A stretch of DNA of 41,455 nucleotides, taken from NCBI GenBank assembly GCA_031277885.1, contig JAITLM010000051.1:1-41455 (forward strand), given 5' to 3'. The stretch's first letter is position 1; each line of letters starts with the position of its first letter. Under the pieces are notes generated by a model that saw only the letters and a list, made by a program, of their open reading frames with translations, had not been told where the DNA came from and made no database searches. A program made the position numbers and the translations under genes. Below, one piece after another: positions 25,820-34,506 of this stretch. This stretch comes from Microbacterium sp. (lineage in GTDB: Bacteria > Actinomycetota > Actinomycetes > Actinomycetales > Microbacteriaceae).

Positions 25820-25927
25820 CGGTCGCTGAGCGAGCACGGCCGCAGGCCGAGCGAGACGAAACGCGGCGCCCTTGCGAGGTCACCGCGTTTCGTCTCCGTC
25901 GCCTCCGGCGTCGTCGCTCAACGACCG
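25820..25927. terminator. Nested inverted repeat, bidirectional terminator
   Basis: An inner perfect 14-base stem (GAGACGAAACGCGG at 25853-25866, CCGCGTTTCGTCTC at 25883-25896) lies within outer arms CGGTCGCTGAGCG (25820-25832) and CGCTCAACGACCG (25915-25927), which pair with one mismatch. It lies between two convergent genes. Similar GAGCGA...GAGACGAAACGC sequences are, to my knowledge, frequent between Microbacterium genes, so it may be a dispersed repeat. Confidence 0.65.
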
Positions 25928-25940
25928 GATGCGACCGCAC

Positions 25941-26402
25941 TCAGACGTCGTCGGGATCCGACAGGTCCTCGACCGCGACGGGGACGCGGCCGGCGAACAT
26001 GACGCCCACGCCGTATTCGTCGCCGATCTCCAGGCCGCACTCCGCGAAGCGCATCATCCAGGTGCCGTCCTGCCACACCACGGCCTCCGGTGCGCCGAAC
26101 GGCGGCTCCTCCTCCGCGAGTCGCGCCCTGTCGGCGTCCGACAGGTCGCCGCGCGGTCCGGCGAGCTCCTCCACGAGGTAGCGGATCGCGGCCTCGCTGA
26201 GCTCCGCGAACTCGGTCACGATGCCCTGAGCCGCCTCCCGCGCCTCCGCACTCGGCTCCTCCGCGGGCTCGGCGATGATGCTCACGGTCCAGCCGCCGTC
26301 CCCGCCCTCGACGCCCGCGGTCCAGCAGGCGATGTCCTCCGGTGCGTCGATCCGGATCAGGGTGGCGCCGTCGAGCTCGATCGTCTCGGGAAGGGTGCTC
26401 AT
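25941..26402 (-). CDS. Hypothetical acidic protein (153 aa)
   Basis: The protein is strongly acidic, without signal peptide or membrane segments. Segments such as WTAGVEGGDGGWTVSI, WQDGTWMMRFAECGLEIGDEYGVGVMFAGRVPV suggest a small beta-rich fold, possibly of the immunity or DUF type often found in Actinobacteria; I do not recognise a family. The ATG at 26402 was chosen because family-like sequence starts there; the longer upstream frame is low complexity. The 229 bases to the next gene hold only C-rich sequence until the promoter of the ABC importer. Confidence 0.65.
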   Translation of the reverse strand: MSTLPETIELDGATLIRIDAPEDIACWTAGVEGGDGGWTVSIIAEPAEEPSAEAREAAQGIVTEFAELSEAAIRYLVEELAGPRGDLSDADRARLAEEEPPFGAPEAVVWQDGTWMMRFAECGLEIGDEYGVGVMFAGRVPVAVEDLSDPDDV

Positions 26403-26528
26403 GCTCCGATCCAACCAGACCAGGCCTGTCCCCAGCCAGGCCGGCCCTCTCTCCGGCCCCGCCGGCCCTCGCGCCGGCGCGCGATCCGCGGGACCCGCTA
26501 CACGGCCGGACCGCCCTGGACCCGAACC

Positions 26529-26550
26529 GTTCATCCCGCATTCACCCCGG
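26529..26550 (+). promoter_or_regulatory. PHO-box-like pair of 11-bp direct repeats before the 26.6 kb ABC importer
   Basis: Adjacent units GTTCATCCCGC and ATTCACCCCGG each match the actinobacterial PhoP repeat consensus at 9 of 11 positions. They end 27 bases before a TACATT -10 box (26578-26583), so they would lie at or just before the -35 region, the usual place for a PhoP activator site. Confidence 0.45.
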
Positions 26551-26577
26551 TCGGCCTGACCGGTAACTCCGTCGCCG

Positions 26578-26583
26578 TACATT
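26578..26583 (+). promoter_or_regulatory. Putative -10 box of the ABC importer operon
   Basis: TACATT, 49 bases before the ATG of the binding protein. The -35 region is poor (CTGACC at 26556-26561), consistent with a promoter that needs an activator. Confidence 0.4.
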
Positions 26584-26631
26584 CCCTCTCGACCCGACCC
26601 CGGCGGCAGCGCCGGACACCGAGAGGAAATC

Positions 26632-27774
26632 ATGCTCATCAGCAACCGTCGTGCGCGCATCGGCGCCGGCATCGCGCTCGCGACCAGCGCCGCGCTCCTG
26701 CTCTCCGCCTGCTCCGGATCCGCCTCCGCCGACCCGGCGAGCTCCGGTTCCGCCGCCAAGGCCTCGACCGCCACCTCGCTCAAGGACTTCGGCTCGCTGG
26801 CCGACCTCGAGAAGGCCGCAGAGGCCGAGGGCAAGCTCAACGTCATCGCCCTCCCCCACGACTGGGCCAACTACGGCGAGATCCTCGCCGCCTTCACGAA
26901 GAAGTACCCGAAGATCACCATCAGCGAGGCCTCCCCGGACGCGTCGAGCGCCGAGGAGATCCAGGCCGCCAAGACGAACGAGGGCCTCGACACGGCGCCC
27001 GACGTGTTCGACCTCGGCCTCACGGTGACCCTGCAGAACACCGACAAGTTCGCCGCCTACCAGGTGGAGAAGTGGGACGAGATCCCCGCCCAGCTCAAGG
27101 ACAAGGACGGTCTGTTCACCGGCGACTACGGCGGGTACATGTCGATCGGCTACGACTCCTCGAAGTTCCCGGAGCCGAAGAGCCTCGACGACCTGAAGAA
27201 GTCCGAGTACAAGGGCGCCGTCGCGCTCAACGGCGACCCGACGCAGGCGGGTGCGGCCTTCGCCGCCGTCGGTCTGGCGACCGTGCAGTCCGGCGGGAAG
27301 CTCGACGACTACCAGAAGGGCATCGACTTCTTCGCCGACCTGCAGAAGGCCGGCAACCTGCTCAAGGTCGACGTCACCACGGCGACCGTCGCGAGCGGCG
27401 AGACCCCCGTCGTCTTCGACTGGGACTACCTGAACGCCGCCCACACCAAGGACAACAAGAGCTGGAAGACGGTCGTCCTGCCGGGCACGGGCTACGCCGG
27501 CTACTACAACCAGGCGATCAACAAGGCCGCCCCGCACCCCGCGGCGGCACGCCTGTGGCAGGAGTTCCTCTACAGCGACGAGGGTCAGAACCTCTGGCTC
27601 AAGGGCGGCGCACGTCCCGTCCGCATGGACGCGATGACCAAGGCCGGGACGATCGACAAGACGCTCGCCGCCGCGCTCCCCACCGCTCCCAAGGACACGG
27701 TCGTACCGACCGAGGCGCAGAGCACCGCCGCCGGCAAGCTGCTCGGCGAGAAGTGGGCCGCGGCCGTCCAGTGA
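26632..27774 (+). CDS. ABC transporter substrate-binding lipoprotein, polyamine/Fe/2-AEP type (380 aa)
   Basis: A lipoprotein signal ends in the lipobox LLSAC (Cys near residue 27), followed by a Ser/Ala linker. The mature protein is a type II binding fold like PotD, AfuA or PhnS: NVIALPHDWANYGEILAAFTKKYPKITI at the start, then APDVFDLGLTVTLQN, and WQEFLYSDEGQNLWLKGGARPV near the end. GAGAGGAAA precedes the ATG. It is the first gene of a four-gene importer operon. The PHO-box-like repeat in its promoter makes a phosphorus compound such as 2-aminoethylphosphonate a candidate ligand, but spermidine, iron or thiamine types look similar. Confidence 0.88.
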   Translation: MLISNRRARIGAGIALATSAALLLSACSGSASADPASSGSAAKASTATSLKDFGSLADLEKAAEAEGKLNVIALPHDWANYGEILAAFTKKYPKITISEASPDASSAEEIQAAKTNEGLDTAPDVFDLGLTVTLQNTDKFAAYQVEKWDEIPAQLKDKDGLFTGDYGGYMSIGYDSSKFPEPKSLDDLKKSEYKGAVALNGDPTQAGAAFAAVGLATVQSGGKLDDYQKGIDFFADLQKAGNLLKVDVTTATVASGETPVVFDWDYLNAAHTKDNKSWKTVVLPGTGYAGYYNQAINKAAPHPAAARLWQEFLYSDEGQNLWLKGGARPVRMDAMTKAGTIDKTLAAALPTAPKDTVVPTEAQSTAAGKLLGEKWAAAVQ

Positions 27775-28724
27775 CCGCCGACACCACCGCGGCTCCCGCC
27801 GCATCCCGCGCCGGGTCGGAGCTGCGCGCTCCGGCCCGGCGCGGGCCGTCGGGCGGAGCCTCCCTCCCCGCCCGCCTGTCCCGCGGGCTCGCCGCGATCG
27901 GGCTCGTCCCGTTCGCGGCGTACCTGCTGCTCTTCCTCGTGCTGCCGACGATCCTCGCGGTCGCGACCGGCTTCTTCACCCGCAACGGCGCGTTCACCAC
28001 GAGCAACATCTCGGCCCTCTGGGATCCGACCGTGCTGCTCACCTTCGCCAATTCGGCGGGGCTTTCCCTGCTCACCGCGGCGATCGGCGCGATCATCGGA
28101 GCCCTCGTCTGCTACGCCCTGCTCGGCATGAGCCCCTCCGGCGGCGTGCGCACCGTGATCGACGCCGCCTCCGGCGTGCTCGCGCAGACCGGCGGTGTGA
28201 TGCTCGCGTTCATGTTCATCGCGACGCTGGGTCTTCGCGGCGTCCTGACCGAGCTGCTCAAGAACACGCTGGGCATCGACCTGTTCGCCCACGGTCCCTG
28301 GATCTACGAGCTGCCCGGGCTGATCCTTCCCTACCTGTACTTCCAGATCCCGCTCATGGTCATCACGTTCATGCCCGCCCTCTCGGCGCTGAAGCCGCAG
28401 TGGGCCGAGGCCAATCTCACCCTCGGCGGCACCCGCGGGAGCTTCTGGCTGCGGATCGGGATCCCGGTGCTCGCCCCGGCCTTCCTCGCCAGCTTCCTGC
28501 TGCTGTTCGCCAACGCGTTCTCGTCCTATGCGACCGCGGCCGCGCTCGCGAGCCAGGGCTCGCAGATCGTGCCGCTGCAGATCCGCGCCGCGCTCACGAG
28601 CGAGACCGTGCTGGGCCGGGAGAACCTCGCCGGGGCCCTCGCGCTCGGCATGATCGTCGTCGTGGGGATCGTCATGTGGCTCTACTCGCTCGTCCAGCGC
28701 CGGGCAGCGAGGTGGCAGGCATGA
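27771..28724 (+). CDS. ABC transporter permease, PotB-type (317 aa)
   Basis: A membrane permease with about six helices after an N-terminal Ala/Pro/Ser-rich cytoplasmic tail of some 35 residues. The coupling segment is AEANLTLGGTRGSFWLRIGIPVLAP (EAA loop, near residues 215-240). The GTG start at 27771 overlaps the binding-protein stop as GTGA, which fixes it against the longer open frame. It pairs with the following permease to form the channel. Confidence 0.9.
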   Translation: MTADTTAAPAASRAGSELRAPARRGPSGGASLPARLSRGLAAIGLVPFAAYLLLFLVLPTILAVATGFFTRNGAFTTSNISALWDPTVLLTFANSAGLSLLTAAIGAIIGALVCYALLGMSPSGGVRTVIDAASGVLAQTGGVMLAFMFIATLGLRGVLTELLKNTLGIDLFAHGPWIYELPGLILPYLYFQIPLMVITFMPALSALKPQWAEANLTLGGTRGSFWLRIGIPVLAPAFLASFLLLFANAFSSYATAAALASQGSQIVPLQIRAALTSETVLGRENLAGALALGMIVVVGIVMWLYSLVQRRAARWQA

Positions 28725-29518
28725 ACCGGCTCGCCCCGTCGTCGCTCACCCGCTGGATCATCGGGATCCTGGTCGGGCTCTTCTTCCTGGTCCCGCTGGT
28801 CGCGACGCTCGCCTACACGTTCCGCGGCGAGGACGGCGGCTTCACCCTCGCGCACTGGGCCGGCCTGGGCGATCCCGCGAAGGCGGCCGTCTACCAGCCG
28901 ATCTGGACCGGGCTCGGCAACTCGCTGATCCTCGCGATCGTCACGGTGCTCATCGTGCTGCTCGTGCTCGCTCCGACCATGATCCTGGTGAACCTGCGCT
29001 TCCCGCGGCTCCGTCCGGTGTTCGAGTTCGTCGTGCTGCTGCCCATCTCGATCCCGGCGATCGTGCTCGTGGTCGGGCTCACCCCGATCTACCTGCAGAT
29101 CGGACGTTCGGTCGGCACCGGCGCCTGGACGCTCGCGTTCGCCTACGGCATCACCGTGCTGCCGTTCGCCTACCGGTCCATCCAGGCGTCGATCGACGCG
29201 GTCGACATGACCACGCTCGCCGAGGCCGCCCGTTCGCTGGGCGCCGGCTGGGGCACGGTCGTGCTGCGCGTGCTCGCTCCGAACCTGCGCCAGGGCCTGC
29301 TCGCCGCGTCCCTCCTGTCGATCGCGGTCGTGCTCGGCGAGTTCACGATCGCCTCGCTGCTGAACCGCGACGTGCTGCAGACCGCGCTCGTGGTCGTGCA
29401 GAAGCAGGACGGCTGGGCCCCGGCGATGTTCGCCCTGATGGCGCTGACGTTCAGCTTCCTCCTGCTCCTCATCATCGGACGGGCCGCCCGCGGCCGGTCC
29501 GGAAAGGCCGACTCATGA
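28721..29518 (+). CDS. ABC transporter permease, PotC-type (265 aa)
   Basis: About six transmembrane helices and an EAA-type loop AEAARSLGAGWGTVVLRVLAPNLRQGL (near residues 168-195). The ATG overlaps the previous stop by four bases (ATGA), and its own stop overlaps the ATPase start the same way. It is the second permease subunit of the importer. Confidence 0.92.
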   Translation: MNRLAPSSLTRWIIGILVGLFFLVPLVATLAYTFRGEDGGFTLAHWAGLGDPAKAAVYQPIWTGLGNSLILAIVTVLIVLLVLAPTMILVNLRFPRLRPVFEFVVLLPISIPAIVLVVGLTPIYLQIGRSVGTGAWTLAFAYGITVLPFAYRSIQASIDAVDMTTLAEAARSLGAGWGTVVLRVLAPNLRQGLLAASLLSIAVVLGEFTIASLLNRDVLQTALVVVQKQDGWAPAMFALMALTFSFLLLLIIGRAARGRSGKADS

Positions 29519-30603
29519 GCGACATCGCGCTCCCCCGCACCGCGGACAACTCTCTGCTCGCAGACCGGTCGGACGGCACGCGCGTGCAGTTCGACGGCAT
29601 CGTCAAGAGCTACGGCCGCACGCAGGTGCTGCACGGGATCGACCTCGACATCGCGCCCGGAGAATTCGTCTCGCTGCTCGGCCCCTCCGGCTGCGGCAAG
29701 ACCACGCTGCTGCGCGTGCTCGCAGGACTCGAGGACGCCGACGGCGGCGCCGTGCTGCTGGGCGGCAAGGACGTGTCCGGCGTCCCGACGAACAAGCGCG
29801 ATCTGGGCATGGTGTTCCAGTCCTACTCGCTGTTCCCGCACCTGCGCGTCGTGGACAACACCGCGTTCGGCCTCCGCCGGCGCAGGGTGGCCACGGCCGA
29901 GGCCCGGCGGCGCGCGCTCGACGCGCTCGCGCTGGTCGGGCTCGAGGCGCACGCCGACAAGTTCCCGCACCAGCTCTCCGGCGGCCAGCAGCAGCGCGTG
30001 GCGCTCGCGCGGGCGCTCGTGACCGAACCCAGGGTCCTGCTGCTGGACGAGCCGCTCTCGGCCCTGGACGCCAAGGTGCGCGTGCAGCTGCGCGATGAGA
30101 TCCGCCGGCTGCAGCTGCGGCTCGGCATCACGACGGTCTTCGTCACGCATGACCAGGAGGAGGCGCTCAGCGTCTCCGACCGGATCGCGGTCATGAACGC
30201 CGGCCGGATCGATCAGATCGGCACCCCGGAGGAGCTCTACCTGCGCCCGGCGACGGCGCATGTCGCCGCGTTCGTCGGCCTGTCCAGCGTCGTGCGCGGG
30301 CTCGCCGACGGTGCGACGGTGCGGGTGTGGGGCGCCGAGATCCCGCTCCAGCTCCCGGCGACCGGCGAGGTCGATGTGCTGCTGCGCCCCGAGAACGTGC
30401 GGCTGGTCGAGCCCGTCGGCGCGGCCGTCACGGGGACGGTCGAGGAGAGCATGTTCCTCGGGAGCATGCGGCGCACGCTCGTGCGCACCGAGGACGGCCT
30501 GCTCGTGCGCGTGCAGCACGCGGCGCGGATCCACCCGCAGTACGGCGACCTCGTGGGACTCGAGGTCGACCCGGAGCCCGTGGCGGTGCGTCAGACGGCG
30601 TGA
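29515..30603 (+). CDS. ABC transporter ATP-binding protein, PotA/FbpC-type with TOBE domain (362 aa)
   Basis: Walker A is GPSGCGKTT, the Q-loop region VFQSYSLFPHLRV, the signature [15 protein letters not shown], Walker B VLLLDEP, and the switch His is in VFVTHDQEEAL. Residues about 280-362 form a TOBE-type regulatory domain (VLLRPENVRLVEP). It ends the operon, 9 bases before a convergent esterase gene. The TOBE domain is common to polyamine, iron and 2-AEP importers and does not decide the substrate. Confidence 0.93.
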   Translation: MSDIALPRTADNSLLADRSDGTRVQFDGIVKSYGRTQVLHGIDLDIAPGEFVSLLGPSGCGKTTLLRVLAGLEDADGGAVLLGGKDVSGVPTNKRDLGMVFQSYSLFPHLRVVDNTAFGLRRRRVATAEARRRALDALALVGLEAHADKFPHQLSGGQQQRVALARALVTEPRVLLLDEPLSALDAKVRVQLRDEIRRLQLRLGITTVFVTHDQEEALSVSDRIAVMNAGRIDQIGTPEELYLRPATAHVAAFVGLSSVVRGLADGATVRVWGAEIPLQLPATGEVDVLLRPENVRLVEPVGAAVTGTVEESMFLGSMRRTLVRTEDGLLVRVQHAARIHPQYGDLVGLEVDPEPVAVRQTA

Positions 30604-30624
30604 GGAGGGGCCTCAGCCCCCTCC
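30604..30624. terminator. Short hairpin between the convergent ABC ATPase and esterase genes
   Basis: GGAGGGGC and GCCCCCTCC pair with one bulged C around CTCA. It overlaps the last codons of the esterase because the genes are only nine bases apart, and may serve both. Confidence 0.45.
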
Positions 30625-31611
30625 GGGGGGCGCGAGGCCCAGATGCGGGAACAGGGCGCCGAACGTCGCGAGCAGCCCCTCGGGGAGGGATCCGACGTGG
30701 TCCTCCCCCGGGATCGTGAACACCTGCGTCGCGAAGCCCGCCTGTTCCGTGATCTGCGCGGACAGCTGCACCTGCGCCGTGAAGAACGCGTCCTCGTCGC
30801 CCGCGGCGAACAGGGCCACGTGCCCGTCGAAGCGACCGGCGTTCTGCGCGGCCCTGGCCGCGGGCTTGGCCGCGTCATAGGCGCTCTGCTCCCCTTCGAA
30901 CACCTGCTGCAGCACCTCGTCCGGGAACTCGGTGCCCTGATAGGACTCCCCCGCGATGCTCACGATGCCGCCCCACAGGCCGGGATCCGCGACGCCCCAG
31001 TCCAGCGCGCATCCGCCGCCGTTCGAGAATCCCGCGATCGTCCACGCCTCCGCGCTCGGCTGCACCCGCAGGTGGCTGCGCGCCCAGGCGGGGATGTCCT
31101 TCGTGAAGTAGGTCTCCACACCGCCGTACGCGGCCGAGTCCACGCAGGCCGGGTTCCCGTCCTCGGAGCCGAGCTGGTCCGCCACGATCACGATCGGGGC
31201 GAGCCCGTGATGCGCGGCGGCCAGGTGGTCCATCGCGTCGGCGACGAACGAAGGATCCGGATCCCCCGGCTCCCCCATCATGAACACGACGAGCGGCAGT
31301 GCGGGCGGATCCGGCACGAGCGCCGCGGGGGGCCGGTAGAGCGAGGCGTCCCTCGGGACGAATCCGGCCGACGAGGGGATGCGCTCGTCCCCGGAGAGCC
31401 GGGTCACCGTGCCCTGCGACGGCTGGCCGGCGGGCGGCGTCCAGGTCTCGAAGAGCGGCATCGCGGAGCCTGCGGCCGTGGCACGCGGCGCCCCGGGAGC
31501 CGTCGACCACGGCCGCCCGATCGCCCCGAGCAAGACGGCCAGCGCCCCGGCCACGAGCAGGACGGCGAGCACCCCCGCGCGGCTCCTGACGCGCGTCGTC
31601 GAAGAAGACAT
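30613..31611 (-). CDS. Membrane-anchored or exported alpha/beta-hydrolase esterase (332 aa)
   Basis: An N-terminal hydrophobic anchor (about residues 12-34, AGVLAVLLVAGALAVLLGAI) is followed by an extracellular esterase D/tannase-like hydrolase. The nucleophile elbow is GFSNGGG (Ser near 205), with PLVVFMMGEPGDP before it and a C-terminal His in GEDHVGS. GGAGG stands before ATG 31611; an earlier in-frame ATG lacks this. The core is clearly paralogous to the esterase at 34503-35849 (shared DSAAYGGVETYF and SNGG segments). That paralogue is fused operon-wise to an MprF-like synthase, so both could act on aminoacyl lipids or other cell-surface esters. Confidence 0.85.
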   Translation of the reverse strand: MSSSTTRVRSRAGVLAVLLVAGALAVLLGAIGRPWSTAPGAPRATAAGSAMPLFETWTPPAGQPSQGTVTRLSGDERIPSSAGFVPRDASLYRPPAALVPDPPALPLVVFMMGEPGDPDPSFVADAMDHLAAAHHGLAPIVIVADQLGSEDGNPACVDSAAYGGVETYFTKDIPAWARSHLRVQPSAEAWTIAGFSNGGGCALDWGVADPGLWGGIVSIAGESYQGTEFPDEVLQQVFEGEQSAYDAAKPAARAAQNAGRFDGHVALFAAGDEDAFFTAQVQLSAQITEQAGFATQVFTIPGEDHVGSLPEGLLATFGALFPHLGLAPPGGG

Positions 31612-31726
31612 CCCGCACTCGCCTCCTGACCCCGCGTGCCCCATCGTAACGACGACAGGGGCGGGGGTTCGTCGACGCACAGGAAACACATGACCGCGGT
31701 TCTCGACGCCCGATCGACCTCCCCGC

Positions 31727-31732
31727 TAGTTT
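31727..31732 (+). promoter_or_regulatory. Putative -10 box of the DUF1508 gene
   Basis: TAGTTT, 45 bases before the ATG of the DUF1508 gene, which also has a strong GGGAGGAG ribosome binding site. Confidence 0.35.
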
Positions 31733-31777
31733 GAGCCTGGGGGCGAGGGCCGCCCCCGCGGTTCCGGGAGGAGCACC

Positions 31778-31960
31778 ATGGCAGGCAAGTTCGAACTCTA
31801 CGAGGACAAGAGCGGCAAGTGGCGTTTCCGCCTCAAGGCCGGCAACGGCGAGATCATCGCCAGCGGCCAGAGCTATTCGTCGAAGTCGGGTGCACTGAAC
31901 GGGATCGACTCGATCCGCCGCAACGCCGCGGACGCCGAGGTCGTCGAGACTGAGGACTAG
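31778..31960 (+). CDS. DUF1508 (YegP-like) small protein, 60 aa
   Basis: A single DUF1508 repeat: GKFELYEDKSGKWRFRLKAGNGEIIASG, here in the order expected of YegP, followed by YSSKSGALNGIDSIRRNA. Larger homologues have two such repeats. It has GGGAGGAG at good spacing and its own terminator. The function is unknown; the family is a small stable soluble fold. It is divergent from the esterase on the left and converges with the MprF-like gene on the right. Confidence 0.92.
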   Translation: MAGKFELYEDKSGKWRFRLKAGNGEIIASGQSYSSKSGALNGIDSIRRNAADAEVVETED

Positions 31961-32021
31961 GCCGGCACCGTCTGCCGGCTGAGCCGATCGCGGAGGCGTC
32001 GTCCCGAGGGACGGCGCCTCC
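31961..32021. terminator. Two hairpins between the convergent DUF1508 and MprF-like genes
   Basis: The first is a perfect seven-base stem GCCGGCA/TGCCGGC around five bases (31961-31979). The second has 14-base arms with one mismatch (GGAGGCGTCGTCCC and GGGACGGCGCCTCC) around GA (31992-32021). Confidence 0.7.
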
Positions 32022-32037
32022 GTCGTGTCCCGCCGGG

Positions 32038-34506
32038 TCAGCCCGCGAGCGACCGGGCGAGCGCCATGTACTCCGCCGGCGAGGCGTTCGGCAGGTACGC
32101 GCGTCCGATGGCGAGCCCGATCGCCGGAAGCTGACCGTTGTCGGCGTAGAACAGGTGCATCGGGCGGTACTCGGGGTTGAACTTGCCCTTGTACCGCAGC
32201 AGCGAGGCGAAGCCGTACGCCGGCTCGAGGACCCGGCTCAGCCAGCCCAGCAGCCGGGTGATCCCGGGATCCGCATCGGCGTCGCCGTCCACGGTCTGCG
32301 CGAGCGGCGCCCCGGACAGGCTCATGACCTCGAGCCCCTGCTCCTTCATGTGCAGCGCGGCCGAGGCGATCGCGAACTCCATGACGCCCGGCATCGCGCC
32401 ATCGGCACGACGCATGAAGTCCAGCGTGCGGCCGACCAGCTCCCCCTCGCGCCACACCGGCATCCAGCTCGTCACGGCCTGCAGCTCGCCCTCGGGTCCG
32501 ATCGCGAGCAGGATCTCGACGTCCGGATCCCGCAGCTCCTCCATGCCGCCCAGAGTGAAGCGCATCTCCGGCAGCGCCTTCTCCGCGATCCACTGCTCGC
32601 TGAGGGCGTCCAGCTGGGCGACCAGGCCCGCGGGCAGCTGCTCCCACGTCGTCCACAGCGTCGTGAGCCCATCCCGCTGCCCGCGGTTGTACGGCTGGCG
32701 CACCTTGGTCCACACCTTGCCGGTCAGCTCGAACCGCTCCAGCGGCACGACGGTCTCCTCGGCCACCGAGATGCTCTTCCATCCGAGATCCCGGAACGCC
32801 GGCGCGAACTCCTCGTGCGTGCTGTAGAACACCGCGGTCCAGGCGTTCGCATCGCAGAAGTCCAGGAATCCGCGGATGGTCTTCGCCGTGTCGCCCGGCG
32901 TGCAGACCGGATCCCCCACCGCGATCGCGATGTCGTTCACGACCCGGTAGGCGACCGCACCGCGGCCGTCCGCCGTGAACCAGTGCTCGTTGCCCTCCCA
33001 GGTGCCCATGAATCCGAGCGTGCCGCCGTCGGTCGTGCGCAGCTGGGTGCGGAACCGCTCCGCATCGTCCGCGGCCTTGCGCGAGCGTCCCAGCAGCAGC
33101 GCCACCATGGCGATCGCGAAGATCAGCCAGAACAGCGCGCCCACATCCCGGTGCAGCGCGAGCGCGATCCCGGTGAGCGGCGTGTGGCCGCTCGGGCGGC
33201 CGATGATCGTGGGCAGGAACCGGCGAAGCGTGGTCAGCAGGGACGACCAGAACGACGGCGCATGCGAGACGGCCGACACCAGGATCATGTTGGTGGCGGT
33301 CAGCACGACGAACGCGATCCCGATCGTGAGCGAGAACCGCCGCACCGCACGGCGCGAGGCGCGCACCGCGAACCGGCGATGCGTGATCGCGAGCAGGATG
33401 CACATCCCGACCGGGACGAGGATCGCCAGCACCGAGAATCCGGGGAACTGCCGGTCGATCTCGATCACATCGGTCGGCTCCCGGAGCGAACGGGTCGCCA
33501 CGCTGAGGCCGGTGAGCAGCGCCATCACGGCGTTCACGCCGATCGCGAGGAACCACGCGGCGCGGCGCCCCGAGCGCAGGCCCCACGCGGCGACCAGGCT
33601 GAGCAGCAGCGGGACGAGGCTCATCAGCACCACGCCGGTGCCGGCCGCGACCGCGGTGGTCACTCCGGCGACGCAGTGCGCGGACGCGTTGTTCTGCGAG
33701 CACGCATCCGTGATCCCGGAGATGTCGACGCCGCGCAGCCCCGCGACCACCGGGGCCAGCGGCCCGATGCCGACGCCGGTGAGGAGCACGATGAGCGGCC
33801 CGAGGCCGGTCACGGCGACCATGGCCGCGGTGAGCGTCCTGGTCTCGTGATAGGAGCTGCGGTACCAGGCGGGGCGCGGCCGGCCGCTGGTGAGGATCAC
33901 ACCGAGGACGAGACCGGCGAGCGCGGCCAGCAGCCGGTAGACGCTGTCCGCATCGCCGCCGTACAGCGTGTAGGTCACGAGCAGCGAGAGGCCGAGCAGG
34001 CGGATCCGGCGGCGGTACAGGGCGGGAGCGAACGCGCTGCCCGCCATGATCGCCCCCAGGATCCCGATCGAGGGGTCCAGCACGGCGCCACGGGCGTCGA
34101 TGCGCGCCCACACCTGCCCCCACGACCAGGCCAGGGACTGTATTCCGAGGCCGAGCAGACCGCCGACCACGCCCGTCACGAGGAACGCGCTCACGACGCG
34201 CCAGGTTCCCATCAGGCGCTCGGCGTACGCGAGCAGCGTGACCGCCAGCACGGCCGAGAGGAGCAGACCGCCCCACGAGTCCGGCACGAGCAGCGCCGTC
34301 AGCGGCGTCCACCACTCGCGCTCGCGTCCGAACGAGAGCGGGCTGAGCCCGATGCCGGTCGGGCGGTGCCCCCGGAGCGGGCCGAAGACCAGTCCGGTGG
34401 CCAGGAGCAGGAGGGCCAGCCCGATCGCGAACGGATGCCGGCGCGCATAGCGCCCCGCCCGGCGTGCCACCGCCAGGACCGCCGCCATCGCCCGCGACGA
34501 GGTCAT
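32038..34506 (-). CDS. MprF/LPG-synthase-like protein: membrane domain plus DUF2156 aminoacyltransferase (822 aa)
   Basis: The N-terminal half (about residues 20-475) has many hydrophobic helices. The first six (about 20-210) look like a rhomboid-type fold, with DPSIGILGAIMAGSA, without the usual GxSG catalytic motif. The C-terminal half (about 480-810) is a DUF2156 domain as in MprF and aminoacyl-phosphatidylglycerol synthases (GFMGTWEGNEHWFTADGRGAVAYR, then YNRGQRDGLTTLWTTW). Such enzymes move an amino acid from aminoacyl-tRNA to a membrane lipid, lowering surface charge and sensitivity to cationic peptides. The start overlaps the stop of the upstream esterase by four bases. The amino acid and lipid used are not predictable. 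Confidence 0.87.
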   Translation of the reverse strand: MTSSRAMAAVLAVARRAGRYARRHPFAIGLALLLLATGLVFGPLRGHRPTGIGLSPLSFGREREWWTPLTALLVPDSWGGLLLSAVLAVTLLAYAERLMGTWRVVSAFLVTGVVGGLLGLGIQSLAWSWGQVWARIDARGAVLDPSIGILGAIMAGSAFAPALYRRRIRLLGLSLLVTYTLYGGDADSVYRLLAALAGLVLGVILTSGRPRPAWYRSSYHETRTLTAAMVAVTGLGPLIVLLTGVGIGPLAPVVAGLRGVDISGITDACSQNNASAHCVAGVTTAVAAGTGVVLMSLVPLLLSLVAAWGLRSGRRAAWFLAIGVNAVMALLTGLSVATRSLREPTDVIEIDRQFPGFSVLAILVPVGMCILLAITHRRFAVRASRRAVRRFSLTIGIAFVVLTATNMILVSAVSHAPSFWSSLLTTLRRFLPTIIGRPSGHTPLTGIALALHRDVGALFWLIFAIAMVALLLGRSRKAADDAERFRTQLRTTDGGTLGFMGTWEGNEHWFTADGRGAVAYRVVNDIAIAVGDPVCTPGDTAKTIRGFLDFCDANAWTAVFYSTHEEFAPAFRDLGWKSISVAEETVVPLERFELTGKVWTKVRQPYNRGQRDGLTTLWTTWEQLPAGLVAQLDALSEQWIAEKALPEMRFTLGGMEELRDPDVEILLAIGPEGELQAVTSWMPVWREGELVGRTLDFMRRADGAMPGVMEFAIASAALHMKEQGLEVMSLSGAPLAQTVDGDADADPGITRLLGWLSRVLEPAYGFASLLRYKGKFNPEYRPMHLFYADNGQLPAIGLAIGRAYLPNASPAEYMALARSLAG

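Noticed and set aside
26632..30603. Assigning the importer firmly as spermidine/putrescine (potABCD) by domain type
   Set aside because: The same domain set occurs in iron, thiamine and 2-aminoethylphosphonate importers, and the promoter motif points to phosphorus; no symbol is given.
30875..34315. A 1146-codon open frame on the minus strand overlapping the esterase and MprF-like gene
   Set aside because: It is an out-of-frame reading of the MprF-like gene and crosses a real intergenic region and the DUF1508 gene; the composition is typical of a high-GC shadow.
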